From Nonomuraea aurantiaca (GTDB lineage Bacteria; Actinomycetota; Actinomycetes; Streptosporangiales; Streptosporangiaceae), in assembly GCF_020215705.1 (NCBI RefSeq), contig NZ_JAIWNB010000020.1, positions 62,001-126,000 on the forward strand: a stretch of 64,000 nucleotides of DNA. The letters run 5' to 3'. Of this stretch, positions 1 to 8,559 are shown in pieces. A program made the translations under genes and the position numbers. Below the pieces are notes generated by a model. It made no database searches, was not told the DNA's origin, and saw only the letters and a list, made by a program, of their open reading frames with translations. Numbering within the stretch: the first letter of the stretch is position 1; the number at the start of each line of letters is the position of its first letter.

Positions 1-1
1 G

Positions 2-448
2 GGCTTCTACTTCTGGTGGCCCAAGTTCACCGGCAAGATGCTCGACGACAAGCTCGGCAAGGTGCAGTTCTGGCTGCTGTTCATCGGCTTCCACGCGACG
101 TTCCTGATCCAGCACTGGCTCGGCGTCGTCGGCTTCCCGCGCCGCTACGCCGACTACAGCCCCGCCGACGGCTTCACCGACCTGAACTTGATCTCGTCGG
201 TCGGCGCGTTCGTGCTCGGCCTGTCGGTGCTGCCGTTCTTCTACAACGTCTGGAAGACCGCGCGCAGCGCGCCCAAGGTCACGGTCGACGACCCGTGGGG
301 CTACGGCAACTCGCTCGAATGGGCGACCTCCTGCCCGCCGCCGCGGCACAACTTCAGCATGCTGCCGCGGATCCGGTCCGAGCGTCCCGCGTTCGACCTG
401 CACTACCCGCACGTGTCCGCCAAGACGCCCCAGGAGGTCGAGGCCTGA
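2..448 (+). CDS. ctaD: Cytochrome c oxidase subunit I (CtaD), C-terminal part
   Basis: This is the 3' end of the gene for the catalytic subunit of the aa3 oxidase; the window opens inside it, so the heme and CuB histidines lie upstream and cannot be checked. The visible 148 residues start GFYFWWPKFTGKML and contain two clear membrane helices (about 25-45 and 65-85) and the phrase WGYGNSLEWATSCPPPRHNF, which is typical of the CtaD tail. The stop codon overlaps the start of ctaF in a TGATG arrangement, which implies translational coupling. The product acts in the cytoplasmic membrane as terminal oxidase of the bc1-aa3 supercomplex whose other genes follow. Confidence 0.93.
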   Translation, partial: GFYFWWPKFTGKMLDDKLGKVQFWLLFIGFHATFLIQHWLGVVGFPRRYADYSPADGFTDLNLISSVGAFVLGLSVLPFFYNVWKTARSAPKVTVDDPWGYGNSLEWATSCPPPRHNFSMLPRIRSERPAFDLHYPHVSAKTPQEVEA

Positions 449-861
449 TGAAGGTACAGGGTTGGCTGTTCCTGCTGTGCGGCCTGTTCTTCGCCGGCGT
501 GGACGTCGCTTACTGGTTCTGGACCAAGGCGGACACCGGTCACGGCGAGCCGGTCGGCACCACGGCCATGGCCATCTCGGTCGGCTTCGCGTTCATGATC
601 GGCTACTACCTGATGTTCACGGCGCGGCGCATCGGCGACCAGCCCGAGGACAACAAGCAGGCCGAGATCAGCGACGGCGCCGGTGAGATCGGGTTCTTCA
701 GCCCGAGCAGCTGGTGGCCGCTGTTCCTCTGCCTGGCGGCGGCGTTCGCGTTCGCCGGGTTCGTGATCGGGTTCTGGATGTTCCTGATCGGCGTGTTCCT
801 GATCATCATGGCCATGATCGGATTCGTGTTCCAGTACTACCGGGGTAACTTCTCGCACTGA
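448..861 (+). CDS. ctaF: Actinobacterial cytochrome c oxidase subunit IV (CtaF)
   Basis: A 137-residue protein with four predicted membrane helices (about 6-25, 37-57, 88-108, 110-130), the size and layout of the small actinobacterial subunit IV of aa3 oxidase. It begins at the ATG overlapping the ctaD stop and is followed at once by a strong terminator, so it closes the ctaD-containing operon. The family has no catalytic residues; its role is structural within the oxidase. The ctaE and qcrCAB genes of the same complex lie 3 kb downstream, separated by ldt and trpD. Confidence 0.9.
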   Translation: MKVQGWLFLLCGLFFAGVDVAYWFWTKADTGHGEPVGTTAMAISVGFAFMIGYYLMFTARRIGDQPEDNKQAEISDGAGEIGFFSPSSWWPLFLCLAAAFAFAGFVIGFWMFLIGVFLIIMAMIGFVFQYYRGNFSH

Positions 862-875
862 CCGCGAGGCTTTCG

Positions 876-914
876 GCGGGTGTCCTCTTCTGGGAGAGGA
901 CGCCCGCTTTTTGT
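876..914 (+). terminator. Rho-independent terminator after ctaF
   Basis: A 13-bp stem (876-888 with 895-907, one G-T pair) is followed by a run of five T. It lies 15 bases after the ctaF stop codon. Confidence 0.85.
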
Positions 915-1002
915 TGTTCTTTGCCGGTGCACGGATGTGACGAATCGAGCACTCAGGGTAACAAGTGAGGGGAATGGATCGATCTCGGACGGGGGAGTGC
1001 AC

Positions 1003-2268
1003 GTGGGGCGCTTGGCTCATGGATCCGCCGGGCTGCTGGCCCTGGCCCTGCTGACGTCGTGCTCGGGGACCCAGACCGTCCCTTCAGGAAGCGCCGGGGC
1101 GACCGGTGCCGGTGGGGGTGCCGCCGCCGGTCAGACCGCCGCGGTCGGTGCGGGAGCGGCGAAGCCGGCGGTGGCGGCCACCGTGGTGGTGAATCCACTC
1201 GACAAAGCCGGAAATATCCCGACTGACCAGACCGTAGTCGTCGCCGCCCAGTCCGGCACCCTCAAGAGCGTCCGGATCCAGGGCGGCGGCAAGGCGGGCG
1301 GACTGCCGGGCGTGCTCAGCGCCGACGGCACCGCCTGGCGCAGCACCCGTACCGCCAGGCCGGGCACCACGTACACGATCACCACGCTCGCCACTGGAAC
1401 CGACGGCAAGCCGATCGAGACCACCAGCACCTTCTCGACGGTCAAGGCGACCAAGACCTTCGACATCGAGACGGTGACGCCGAACCGGTACGACACCGGC
1501 CTGACGGTCGGCGTCGGCATGCCGGTCATGATCACGTTCGACCAGCCGATCACCGACCGGGTGGCGGTCGAGCGCAATCTCCTCATCCACAGCTCGAAGC
1601 CGGTCGAGGGCGCCTGGCACTGGTTCGACGACCGGCACGTGGACTTCCGGCCGCTGCACTACTGGCCGGCGCACACCGACGTCCGCCTGGAGGCCCACCT
1701 GGCCGGCGTACGCGGGGCCGAAGGCGTGTACGGCAAGCGCGACTTCGCCTTCGACTTCAAGATCGGCCGTTCGCAGATCACCAAGGGCAGCACCGACGTC
1801 CACGTGCTGACGGTCCGCCGCGACGGCAAGAAGATCCGCACCATGCCGATGAGCGCCGGCCAGGGCGGGGACTGGAAGTACTACACGACCTCCGGCATCC
1901 ACCTGGCCATGTCCAGGGAACCGGTGACCGTCATGACCTCGCCGGGCATCGGGCCCGGGTCGGCGGGCTACTACCAGATGACCGTCTACAACACCGTGCG
2001 CATCTCCAACAGCGGCGAGTACGTGCACAGCGCGCCGTGGTCGGTCGGCTCGCAGGGCTACGCCAACGTGAGCCACGGGTGCGTGAACGTCAGCCCGGAG
2101 AACGCGGCCTGGTTCATCAAGAACACGCTGATCGGGGATCCGATCATCATCACGGGCTCGCCCCGGGTGCTGGAGCCGACCAACGGGTGGGGGCACTGGC
2201 AGGAGAGCTGGCGGGAGTGGCTCAAGTGGAGCTCACTCAAGGCCGCACCCACCATGCTCTATCGCTAA
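1003..2268 (+). CDS. Secreted lipoprotein L,D-transpeptidase (YkuD domain)
   Basis: This enzyme should form 3-3 crosslinks in peptidoglycan outside the cell. The 421-residue product starts with a lipoprotein signal whose lipobox LTSC places the lipidated cysteine at residue 20. A Gly/Ala/Ser-rich linker and Ig-like region (about 50-270) precede a C-terminal YkuD domain with the active-site motif SHGCVNV; His358 and Cys360 are the catalytic pair. I chose GTG 1003 because GGGGGA at 991-996 then sits six bases upstream; GTG 997 is the alternative. This is the LdtMt2-like actinobacterial architecture. It is monocistronic, behind the ctaF terminator. Confidence 0.9.
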   Translation: MGRLAHGSAGLLALALLTSCSGTQTVPSGSAGATGAGGGAAAGQTAAVGAGAAKPAVAATVVVNPLDKAGNIPTDQTVVVAAQSGTLKSVRIQGGGKAGGLPGVLSADGTAWRSTRTARPGTTYTITTLATGTDGKPIETTSTFSTVKATKTFDIETVTPNRYDTGLTVGVGMPVMITFDQPITDRVAVERNLLIHSSKPVEGAWHWFDDRHVDFRPLHYWPAHTDVRLEAHLAGVRGAEGVYGKRDFAFDFKIGRSQITKGSTDVHVLTVRRDGKKIRTMPMSAGQGGDWKYYTTSGIHLAMSREPVTVMTSPGIGPGSAGYYQMTVYNTVRISNSGEYVHSAPWSVGSQGYANVSHGCVNVSPENAAWFIKNTLIGDPIIITGSPRVLEPTNGWGHWQESWREWLKWSSLKAAPTMLYR

Positions 2269-2350
2269 TCGCAGAAACCCTCTGTCCGTCCCTGTAGCCC
2301 TCATGGCAGCCCTCTTGAGGGTCGTGCCGTACTTGAGGGCCCTGGTTGGG

Positions 2351-3406
2351 TCAGGCCGGTCGGAGGGAGCGGCTGGTCTCTATCCAGCGGTCCAGGGCGG
2401 CGGCGGCGCGGCCCGAGTCGACGGCCTGGACGGCGCGCGCGTAGCCGTCGATCATGGCCGCGTCGAGGTCGTCGCCGGGCCCGTCCAGCGCCACCAGGGC
2501 CGCCGCCGCGTTGAGCAGCACGGCGTCCCGCACCGGGCCCGTCTTGCCGCGCAGCAGGTCGTGGACCGCCTGGGCGTTGAAGGCGACGTCGCCGCCCTTG
2601 AGGGCGCCCGCGTCGGCCCGGGGGATGCCGAGGACGGAGGGGTCGAAGACGGTCTGGGTGGCGACGCCGTCCTTGACGATCCAGACCGTGGAGGTCGTCG
2701 CGATCGTGAGCTCGTCGAGGCCGTCGTCGCCGCGGAAGACCAGGGCGGAGACGCCGCGCTCGGCGAAGACGCCGGCGAGGACCGGCAGCATGTTCTTGTC
2801 GAAGACGCCGATGGCCTGGGCCGCGGGGCGGGCCGGGTTGGTGAGCGGGCCGAGGAAGTTGAAGACCGTCGGGACGCCGATCTCCTTGCGCGGCGGCCCG
2901 GCGAAGCGCAGCGCGGGGTGGTAGACCGGGGCGAAGCAGAAGGCGATGCCCGCCTCGCGGGCGACGCGGGCCGTCTGCTCGGGCGTCAGGTCGAGGCGGA
3001 TGCCCAGGTGCTCCAGCACGTCGGCGGCGCCGCACGAAGAGGAGGCGGCCCGGTTGCCGTGCTTGACCACGCGCGCGCCCGCGCCGGCGGCCACGATGGC
3101 GGCCATCGTCGAGACGTTGACCGTGTGGGCGCGGTCGCCGCCGGTGCCGACGACGTCGACGACCGGGCCCTCGACGTCGAGGGGGGTGGCCAGCTCCAGC
3201 ATGGTGCGGGCCAGGCCCACGACCTCGGCCACCGTCTCGCCCTTGGCCCGCAGCGCGATCGCGAACCCGGCGATCTGGGCCGACGTCGCGGAGCCCGACA
3301 TGATCTCCCGCATCGCCCAGGACGTCTCATCAGCGGTCAGATGCTCACCCGACAGGAGAGCCGAGAGCAGGGCGGGCCAGGTCGTCCGGGCATCCACGGC
3401 AGGCAC
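2351..3406 (-). CDS. trpD: Anthranilate phosphoribosyltransferase
   Basis: TrpD transfers the phosphoribosyl group of PRPP to anthranilate, the second step of tryptophan synthesis. The 351-residue product has the full-length fold: an N-terminal helical domain, the PRPP-binding motif GTGGD at 87-91, and KHGNRA at 115-120. The GTG start directly abuts the stop codon of the upstream receiver-like gene, so the two are probably co-transcribed. No other trp gene is present in the window, so it stands apart from a trp operon, as is usual in actinomycetes where trpD lies near the qcr cluster. Confidence 0.95.
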   Translation of the reverse strand: MPAVDARTTWPALLSALLSGEHLTADETSWAMREIMSGSATSAQIAGFAIALRAKGETVAEVVGLARTMLELATPLDVEGPVVDVVGTGGDRAHTVNVSTMAAIVAAGAGARVVKHGNRAASSSCGAADVLEHLGIRLDLTPEQTARVAREAGIAFCFAPVYHPALRFAGPPRKEIGVPTVFNFLGPLTNPARPAAQAIGVFDKNMLPVLAGVFAERGVSALVFRGDDGLDELTIATTSTVWIVKDGVATQTVFDPSVLGIPRADAGALKGGDVAFNAQAVHDLLRGKTGPVRDAVLLNAAAALVALDGPGDDLDAAMIDGYARAVQAVDSGRAAAALDRWIETSRSLRPA

Positions 3407-3805
3407 CTACTTCGCGTTGAGTCGGGTCAAGGCGCGGCGGCGCATGAGGTCGGCGACGGTGTCGGCCAGGACCATGGGCTCCAGCGGCTGCGGCACCACG
3501 GCGTCGGCCTTGGACCAGTCGGCCAGCCAGCGGTCGTCGCGCCGGGCGATGATCAGGCAGACGGGCGGGCAGTCGTAGACCTCGTCCTTGGCCTGGCGCG
3601 AGACGCCCATGCCGCCGGCGGGCTGGGTCTCGCCGTCGAGGATGGCCACGTCGATCTCGCCGGAACCCAGCCACTGGTGAACCTTGGGCTCGGTGGCGCA
3701 CTCCACGATCTCCACGAGGGGGACATCGGCGGCGGGTCGCCGGCCGATCGCCAGCCGAACCTCTTCACGGGTGGCGGCGTCGTCGCTGTAGACGAGGACC
3801 CTCAT
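3407..3805 (-). CDS. Receiver-like (response regulator-like) protein, no output domain
   Basis: A 132-residue protein starting MRVLVYSDDAATREEV, with the beta-alpha pattern of a CheY-like receiver. The acidic pair SDD sits at residues 8-10 and VAILDGE around 60 occupies the place of the phospho-acceptor aspartate, but the terminal Lys/Thr signature is not obvious, so phosphorylation is uncertain. There is no DNA-binding domain. ATG 3805 was chosen; GTG 3823, in frame and six codons upstream, is possible, and neither has a good Shine-Dalgarno sequence. It is immediately upstream of trpD and divergent from ctaE. Its function is not known to me. Confidence 0.75.
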   Translation of the reverse strand: MRVLVYSDDAATREEVRLAIGRRPAADVPLVEIVECATEPKVHQWLGSGEIDVAILDGETQPAGGMGVSRQAKDEVYDCPPVCLIIARRDDRWLADWSKADAVVPQPLEPMVLADTVADLMRRRALTRLNAK

Positions 3806-4002
3806 CGTGTCGTCGGTGCTCACGGTCGCGCTCACTATCGGTCGTAGCTGTATGGTCACCTGGGATCGTACCGGTGCCCTGGCCCGCAATCCCAGGCCAC
3901 CGTCTCTGGCGGGCGTTTTGTCCTCATTTTTTGAGGTTACGGGCATGTTTGTTCCTGCTTACGGGGGGGTCGTGCGCGGGACCGCCCACAGAAGCCGCAA
4001 TA

Positions 4003-4653
4003 ATGCTGCCCGTGGCGACAGCATCCGCAATAACTTCGACGACGACAGCACAGCCGTACCGCAGACCCAATCTGGTCAGTGTCGGTACGATCGTCTGGCT
4101 GTCCTCCGAGCTCATGTTCTTCGCGGCGCTGTTCGCGATGTACTTCACCATCCGGTCGGTGAGCGAGGGCAACGGCCTCGAGTGGGGCCCCGCGCTCCTG
4201 CAGAAGGGCGTGGAAGCCGAAGGCGCTCACCTGAACATCCCGTTCGCGACGGTCAACACGATCATCCTGGTCCTGTCGAGTGTGACGTGCCAGCTGGGCG
4301 TATGGGCCGCGGAGAAGGGGCAGGTCGGCAAGCTCCGCTTCTGGTACCTCGTGAGCTTCCTGATGGGCGCGGTCTTCGTCGCCGGTCAGCTGTACGAGTA
4401 CGGCGAGCTGGCGAAGGAGGGCGCGACCCTGTCCGCGAACGCCTTCACCTCGGTGTTCTACCTGACGACGGGCTTCCACGGCCTGCACGTTACGGGTGGC
4501 CTGATCGCGTTCCTCTTCATGCTGGGACGCACGTACGCCGCGAAGCGCTTCACGCATGAGCAGGCCACCAGCGCCATCGTCGTGTCCTACTACTGGCACT
4601 TCGTCGACGTCGTCTGGATCGGTCTTTTCGCGACCATCTACATTATTCGTTAA
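4003..4653 (+). CDS. ctaE: Cytochrome c oxidase subunit III
   Basis: CtaE is the third core subunit of the aa3 oxidase, located in the cytoplasmic membrane. The 216-residue product begins with a short Thr-rich leader, then RPNLVSVGTIVWLSSELMFF, the characteristic first helix of actinobacterial CtaE, and has five membrane helices, matching the short five-helix form. It ends 14 bases before qcrC, so it heads a ctaE-qcrCAB transcript. ATG 4003 is used; in-frame GTG 4012 is an alternative, and no convincing ribosome binding site decides between them. Confidence 0.93.
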   Translation: MLPVATASAITSTTTAQPYRRPNLVSVGTIVWLSSELMFFAALFAMYFTIRSVSEGNGLEWGPALLQKGVEAEGAHLNIPFATVNTIILVLSSVTCQLGVWAAEKGQVGKLRFWYLVSFLMGAVFVAGQLYEYGELAKEGATLSANAFTSVFYLTTGFHGLHVTGGLIAFLFMLGRTYAAKRFTHEQATSAIVVSYYWHFVDVVWIGLFATIYIIR

Positions 4654-4667
4654 GGAACGGGATCTCT

Positions 4668-5480
4668 GTGACTAGGATCACCGCTTGGCGGCGGCATCCC
4701 CTCGCGAGATACGCCGTCCTGATTTTCGCGTTGGCGCTGGTCGGGATGGCATACACCGCCTTTGTCCAGGTGGGTAAGCCTGCTGACGCGGCCCTCGCGT
4801 CAGGCAGGGTCGACGACGTGGCCGAGGGCAAGGCCCTGTTCGAGCTGCACTGCTCCAGCTGCCACGGGCTCAACGCGCAGGGCATCAGCGGGAAGGCTCC
4901 CACGCTCATCGGCGTCGGGGCCGCGGCCGTCGATTTCCAGGTGAGCACCGGCCGCATGCCCGCGGCCGACTCCGGCGCCCAGGCGCCGCGCAAGCCGGAG
5001 CACAGGTGGGTCAACCCGGACTCGATCCGCAAGCTCGGCGCCTATGTGCAGTCGCTCGGCGGCGGTCCGCAGGTGCCCGGCAAGGAGCAGGTCGACGCCA
5101 AGCTCGGCGACGCGGGCAAGGGCGGTGAGTTGTTCCGCGCCAACTGCATCCAGTGCCACAACTGGGTCGGCGCGGGCGGCGCGCTGACGCAGGGCAAATA
5201 CGCCCCCAACCTGAACCAGGCGTCTCCCACGCAGATCTACGAGGCCATGATCACCGGCCCGCAGGCGATGCCGGTCTTCAATGACTCGACGATCACGCCT
5301 GAAGAGAAGCGCAGCATGATCGCCTACATCACCAGTGTTCGCGAGCAGACGGACCCGGGAGGTTTTGGCCTCGGGCGTATTGGCCCGGTCACCGAAGGTC
5401 TCGTAGCTTGGATAGCGGGCCTCAGTGCCCTCGCCCTCGCCGCCATCTGGATCACCGCGAAGAAGCGACAGAAGTCATGA
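4668..5480 (+). CDS. qcrC: Cytochrome bc1 complex diheme cytochrome c subunit
   Basis: QcrC carries electrons from the Rieske protein to the aa3 oxidase and replaces soluble cytochrome c in actinobacteria. The 270-residue product has an N-terminal membrane anchor (about 14-35), two heme c motifs, CSSCH at 62-66 and CIQCH at 160-164, and a C-terminal helix (about 240-262). The two-heme form is diagnostic for the bc1-aa3 supercomplex. It starts at GTG 4668 and its stop overlaps the qcrA start by four bases. Confidence 0.96.
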   Translation: MTRITAWRRHPLARYAVLIFALALVGMAYTAFVQVGKPADAALASGRVDDVAEGKALFELHCSSCHGLNAQGISGKAPTLIGVGAAAVDFQVSTGRMPAADSGAQAPRKPEHRWVNPDSIRKLGAYVQSLGGGPQVPGKEQVDAKLGDAGKGGELFRANCIQCHNWVGAGGALTQGKYAPNLNQASPTQIYEAMITGPQAMPVFNDSTITPEEKRSMIAYITSVREQTDPGGFGLGRIGPVTEGLVAWIAGLSALALAAIWITAKKRQKS

Positions 5481-6589
5481 CAGACAACGAGCACGAGATC
5501 GAGCAGCCGGACGAACGCGTCCCACGGCGCGTCATCGGCACCCCCGCACCGGGCACCTCGATGCTCGGCGCCCCCGAACGCGAGGACGTCGAGGTAGAGA
5601 TCCCGGGCGTCACGCTGCAGGACGAGCAGAAGGCGCGCAAGGCCGAGAAGATCGTGGCGCTCTGCTTCACGGTCACGTTCCTCGCGGCCATCGCGTTCAT
5701 CATCTCCTACGTCTACTTCCAGGTCGGCAGCCCGGAGAGCACCGGTGTGTCCAACCTGGCGCTCGGCAGCACGCTGACGGTGGCGCTGCTGGGGTTGGCC
5801 GTCGGCATCGTGATCTGGGTCCGCATGATCATGCCGAAGTACTCCTTGGTCCAGGAGCGCCACCCCATGGTCTCCGCCGAGGAGACCCGGGGGGTCGTCG
5901 CCGAGACCTTCATTCAGGGCGCCAACGAGAGCGGGTTCGTCAAGCGCAAGCTGCTGCGCCGCACGCTGCTGCTCGCGGCCGCGCCGCTGGGCCTGCTCCC
6001 GGTGGTGCTGCTGCGTGACCTCGACAACTCCAAGATGCCCGGCGCCGCCTTCAACAAGACGCTGCGGCACACGGTCTGGGGTGAGAAGACCAAGGACGGC
6101 AAGCCGCGCAGGCTCGTCGTCGAGGGCACCGGCCAGCCGATCCGCGCCGCCGACTTCAACTCGCCGGGCGGCATCCTGTCGGTGGTGCCCGATGGCTACC
6201 AGCACGACCTGAACGCCCTGGCCAAGGCGACGCTGATCCTGATCAAGTTCCGCCCCGAAGAGATCAAGTCCGGGACGAACCAGAACTGGACGCACGACGG
6301 CATCGTCGCCTACTCCAAGATCTGCACGCACGTGGGCTGCCCCGCGGCTCTCTACGAGCAGACCACCCACCACATCCTCTGCCCCTGCCACCAGTCGACC
6401 TTCGACGCCGCCGACGGTGCGAAGGTCATCTTCGGCCCGGCCGCCCGGCCGCTGCCGCAGCTGCCGATCACGGTCGACGGTGAGGGTTTCCTCGTCGCCA
6501 AGGGGGACTTCAACGTGCCGCCCGGTCCCAGCTACTGGGAGCGCGGCGACGCCGAAGCCGAGGCCAGGTCCAAGGGAGGCCAGGCATGA
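5477..6589 (+). CDS. qcrA: Cytochrome bc1 complex Rieske iron-sulfur subunit
   Basis: QcrA is the 2Fe-2S protein that takes electrons from menaquinol. The 370-residue product has the extended actinobacterial N-terminus with three membrane helices (about 57-77, 90-112, 160-180) and a C-terminal Rieske fold with CTHVGC (Cys283, His285) and LCPCHQS (Cys302, His305) as cluster ligands; Cys288 and Cys304 are the usual disulfide pair. ATG 5477 overlaps the qcrC stop and its own stop overlaps the qcrB start, so the three genes are translationally coupled. Confidence 0.96.
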   Translation: MTDNEHEIEQPDERVPRRVIGTPAPGTSMLGAPEREDVEVEIPGVTLQDEQKARKAEKIVALCFTVTFLAAIAFIISYVYFQVGSPESTGVSNLALGSTLTVALLGLAVGIVIWVRMIMPKYSLVQERHPMVSAEETRGVVAETFIQGANESGFVKRKLLRRTLLLAAAPLGLLPVVLLRDLDNSKMPGAAFNKTLRHTVWGEKTKDGKPRRLVVEGTGQPIRAADFNSPGGILSVVPDGYQHDLNALAKATLILIKFRPEEIKSGTNQNWTHDGIVAYSKICTHVGCPAALYEQTTHHILCPCHQSTFDAADGAKVIFGPAARPLPQLPITVDGEGFLVAKGDFNVPPGPSYWERGDAEAEARSKGGQA

Positions 6590-8247
6590 GCGAGCTGACC
6601 ACTGTTCCCAAGGCCATCGGCGGCCCGTCGAACTTCCTCGACGAGCGCCTCGGCGCGGGCAACTTCCTCAAGCGCAATCTTCGCAAGGTCTTCCCCGACC
6701 ACTGGTCGTTCCTGCTGGGCGAGATCGCGCTCTACTCCTTCGTCATCCTGCTGCTGACCGGTACGTTCCTGACGTTCTGGTTCAAGCCGAGCATGGCGGA
6801 GATCGCCTACGACGGGTCGTACGCCCCGCTCAAGGGCGTCATGATGTCCCAGGCCTACGCGTCGTCGCTGGAGCTCAGCTTCGACGTCCGGGGTGGTCTG
6901 CTCATGCGGCAGATGCACCACTGGGCGGCCTTGATGTTCGTGGCCGGCATGACGGTGCACGCGCTGCGGGTGTTCTTCACCGGCGCGTACCGCAAGCCGC
7001 GCGAGCTCAACTGGCTCATCGGCGTCGGGCTGCTGACGCTGGCGCTCCTCGAAGGGCTGACCGGCTACTCCCTGCCCGACGACCTGCTGTCCGGCGCCGG
7101 TCTGCGGATCACCGAGGGTGTGGCGATCTCGCTGCCGCTGGTCGGCACGTACGTCACGTTCTTCCTGTTCGGCGGAGAATATCCGGGTGAGGATGTCGTC
7201 TCCCGGTTCTACTCGCTGCACATCCTGCTCATCCCGGGCATCATCCTGGCGCTCGTCTCCGCCCACATGGTGCTCATGTGGACGCAGAAGCACACCCAGA
7301 TGCCCGGCAAGAACCGCAACAACCACAACGTGGTGGGAGCGCCCTTCTACCCGGCCTTCATGGCCAAGGCGGGCGCGTACTTCCTGTTCACGTTCGCGGT
7401 GGTGGCGGGGTTGGCGACGTTCGCCCAGATCAACCCGATCTGGCTGTTCGGTCCCTATACGCCCGCCGACGTGTCGGCCGGTTCGCAGCCCGACTTCTAC
7501 ATGGGCTTCCTCGAAGGCGCGCTGCGCATCATGGTGCCATGGGAGATCAACCTGTTCGGCACGTCCCATGCGGGAACACTGCCGCTCAGCGTCATCATCC
7601 CGGCGCTGGTGCCCATGGGCATCATCATGACGGGCCTGGCGCTCTATCCGTTCCTGGAACGCTGGGTGACGGGCGACAAGCGCGAGCACCACTTCGCCGA
7701 GCGCCCGCGCAACAACCCGCACCGCACCGCGATCGGCATGACGGCCATCACGTTCTACGGCGTGCTCTGGCTGCTCGGCGCCAACGACGAGATCTCGGCC
7801 AACTTCCACATCAGCCTCAACGTGACCACGTACGCGGGGCGGGTGCTGATCTTCCTGGCGCCCGCGCTGGCGTACCTGATCACGTATCGCATCTGCCTCG
7901 GCCTGCAGCGCTACGACGCGGGCGTCGTCTCGCACGGCGTCGAGTCGGGCGTGATCAAGCGGCTGCCGCACGGCGAGTACATCGAGCTGCACACGCCGCC
8001 GCACGAGGACATCGAGGCGCACGTGCGGGGCAAGGAGCCGGTGTTGATGCTGCCGGCCGCCCCCGACAGCGCGGGCATCCCGCCGAAGGGCATGCGCGGC
8101 CCGCTCGGCAAGCTGCGCGCCCGGATGTCCAAGGCGTACGGAGGGGAGAAGATTCCTCTCGGCGACGGGCACGCGCACGGTGAAGGGCATGAGGAAGAGG
8201 AGCACGCGGCGATCGGCGCCGGCGACGACCACTCGCTGACGCGGTAG
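6586..8247 (+). CDS. qcrB: Cytochrome bc1 complex cytochrome b subunit
   Basis: QcrB is the diheme b subunit holding the menaquinol oxidation and reduction sites and is the target of Q-site inhibitors in mycobacteria. The 553-residue protein contains the heme-binding helices (MHHWAALMFVAGMTVHALRV near 106-125 and a second histidine pair in helix 4), the N- and C-terminal cytochrome b modules, and the long hydrophilic actinobacterial tail, rich in His and Glu (EGHEEEEHA). It ends the ctaE-qcrCAB run and is followed by a 14-bp terminator stem. Codons around 7918-7994 are duplicated downstream at 8344-8420. Confidence 0.96.
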   Translation: MSELTTVPKAIGGPSNFLDERLGAGNFLKRNLRKVFPDHWSFLLGEIALYSFVILLLTGTFLTFWFKPSMAEIAYDGSYAPLKGVMMSQAYASSLELSFDVRGGLLMRQMHHWAALMFVAGMTVHALRVFFTGAYRKPRELNWLIGVGLLTLALLEGLTGYSLPDDLLSGAGLRITEGVAISLPLVGTYVTFFLFGGEYPGEDVVSRFYSLHILLIPGIILALVSAHMVLMWTQKHTQMPGKNRNNHNVVGAPFYPAFMAKAGAYFLFTFAVVAGLATFAQINPIWLFGPYTPADVSAGSQPDFYMGFLEGALRIMVPWEINLFGTSHAGTLPLSVIIPALVPMGIIMTGLALYPFLERWVTGDKREHHFAERPRNNPHRTAIGMTAITFYGVLWLLGANDEISANFHISLNVTTYAGRVLIFLAPALAYLITYRICLGLQRYDAGVVSHGVESGVIKRLPHGEYIELHTPPHEDIEAHVRGKEPVLMLPAAPDSAGIPPKGMRGPLGKLRARMSKAYGGEKIPLGDGHAHGEGHEEEEHAAIGAGDDHSLTR

Positions 8248-8260
8248 TTTCTCTTCGGTT

Positions 8261-8300
8261 CGGGCCCGGACGGATCATCCGTCCGGGCCCGCTCCTTTGT
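8261..8300 (+). terminator. Terminator after qcrB
   Basis: A perfect 14-bp inverted repeat (8261-8274 with 8278-8291) with a three-base loop starts 13 bases after the qcrB stop. The T-run is weak (CTCCTTTGT). It may also serve the convergent Lrp-like gene. Confidence 0.8.
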
Positions 8301-8343
8301 CCTCAGGTGTTTTCAGGTGTCTTCAGGGCCGGTGTTCTCTCGC

Positions 8344-8420
8344 GCGGGTGTCGTCTCGCACGGCGTCGAGTCCGCCGTGATCAAGCGGCTGCCGCACGGC
8401 GAGTACATCGAGCTGCACAC
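8344..8420 (+). repeat. Duplicated fragment of the qcrB 3' coding region
   Basis: These 77 bases match 7918-7994 inside qcrB at all but three positions and keep the reading frame (RAGVVSHGVESAVIKRLPHG, versus DAGVVSHGVESGVIKRLPHG in QcrB). One mismatch is silent and the other two change a glycine codon to alanine and a third base. There is no start codon or ribosome binding site and the similarity ends abruptly on both sides. It is a non-functional duplicate left behind the terminator rather than a gene. Confidence 0.85.
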
Positions 8421-8437
8421 TGCGGGCACGGTGAGTT

Positions 8438-8553
8438 GCACGCGGCGGGTGCGGTGCCCAGCCCCGCACACCTCAGGACCGTATCCCTGGACAGGGCCCA
8501 GCCCCGCACTCGCATTGGGGCTCATCGTGCCAGCCGTAAAAAAGCCTGATTTT
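8438..8553 (+). repeat. Dispersed intergenic repeat, copy A
   Basis: This stretch resembles the minus strand of 23491-23603 over about 100 bases. The best-conserved core is TCCCTGGACAG (8484-8494) followed by GCCCAGCC (8496-8503), and both copies end in a similar GCCGTA-A-rich-TTTT tail. Both copies lie in spacers and point at the 3' end of the neighbouring gene. It has no start codon and no coding bias that I can see. The remaining spacer from 8292 to 8343 shows nothing recognisable. Confidence 0.6.
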
Positions 8554-8559
8554 CCCGAG

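Noticed and set aside
6532..8232. 566-codon open frame antisense to qcrB
   Set aside because: It mirrors qcrB with Arg/His/Gln-rich sequence typical of the antisense of a high-GC gene, and has no ribosome binding site or family likeness. Several similar long antisense frames (for example 12082-13638, 13675-15018, 50918-53155) were rejected for the same reason.
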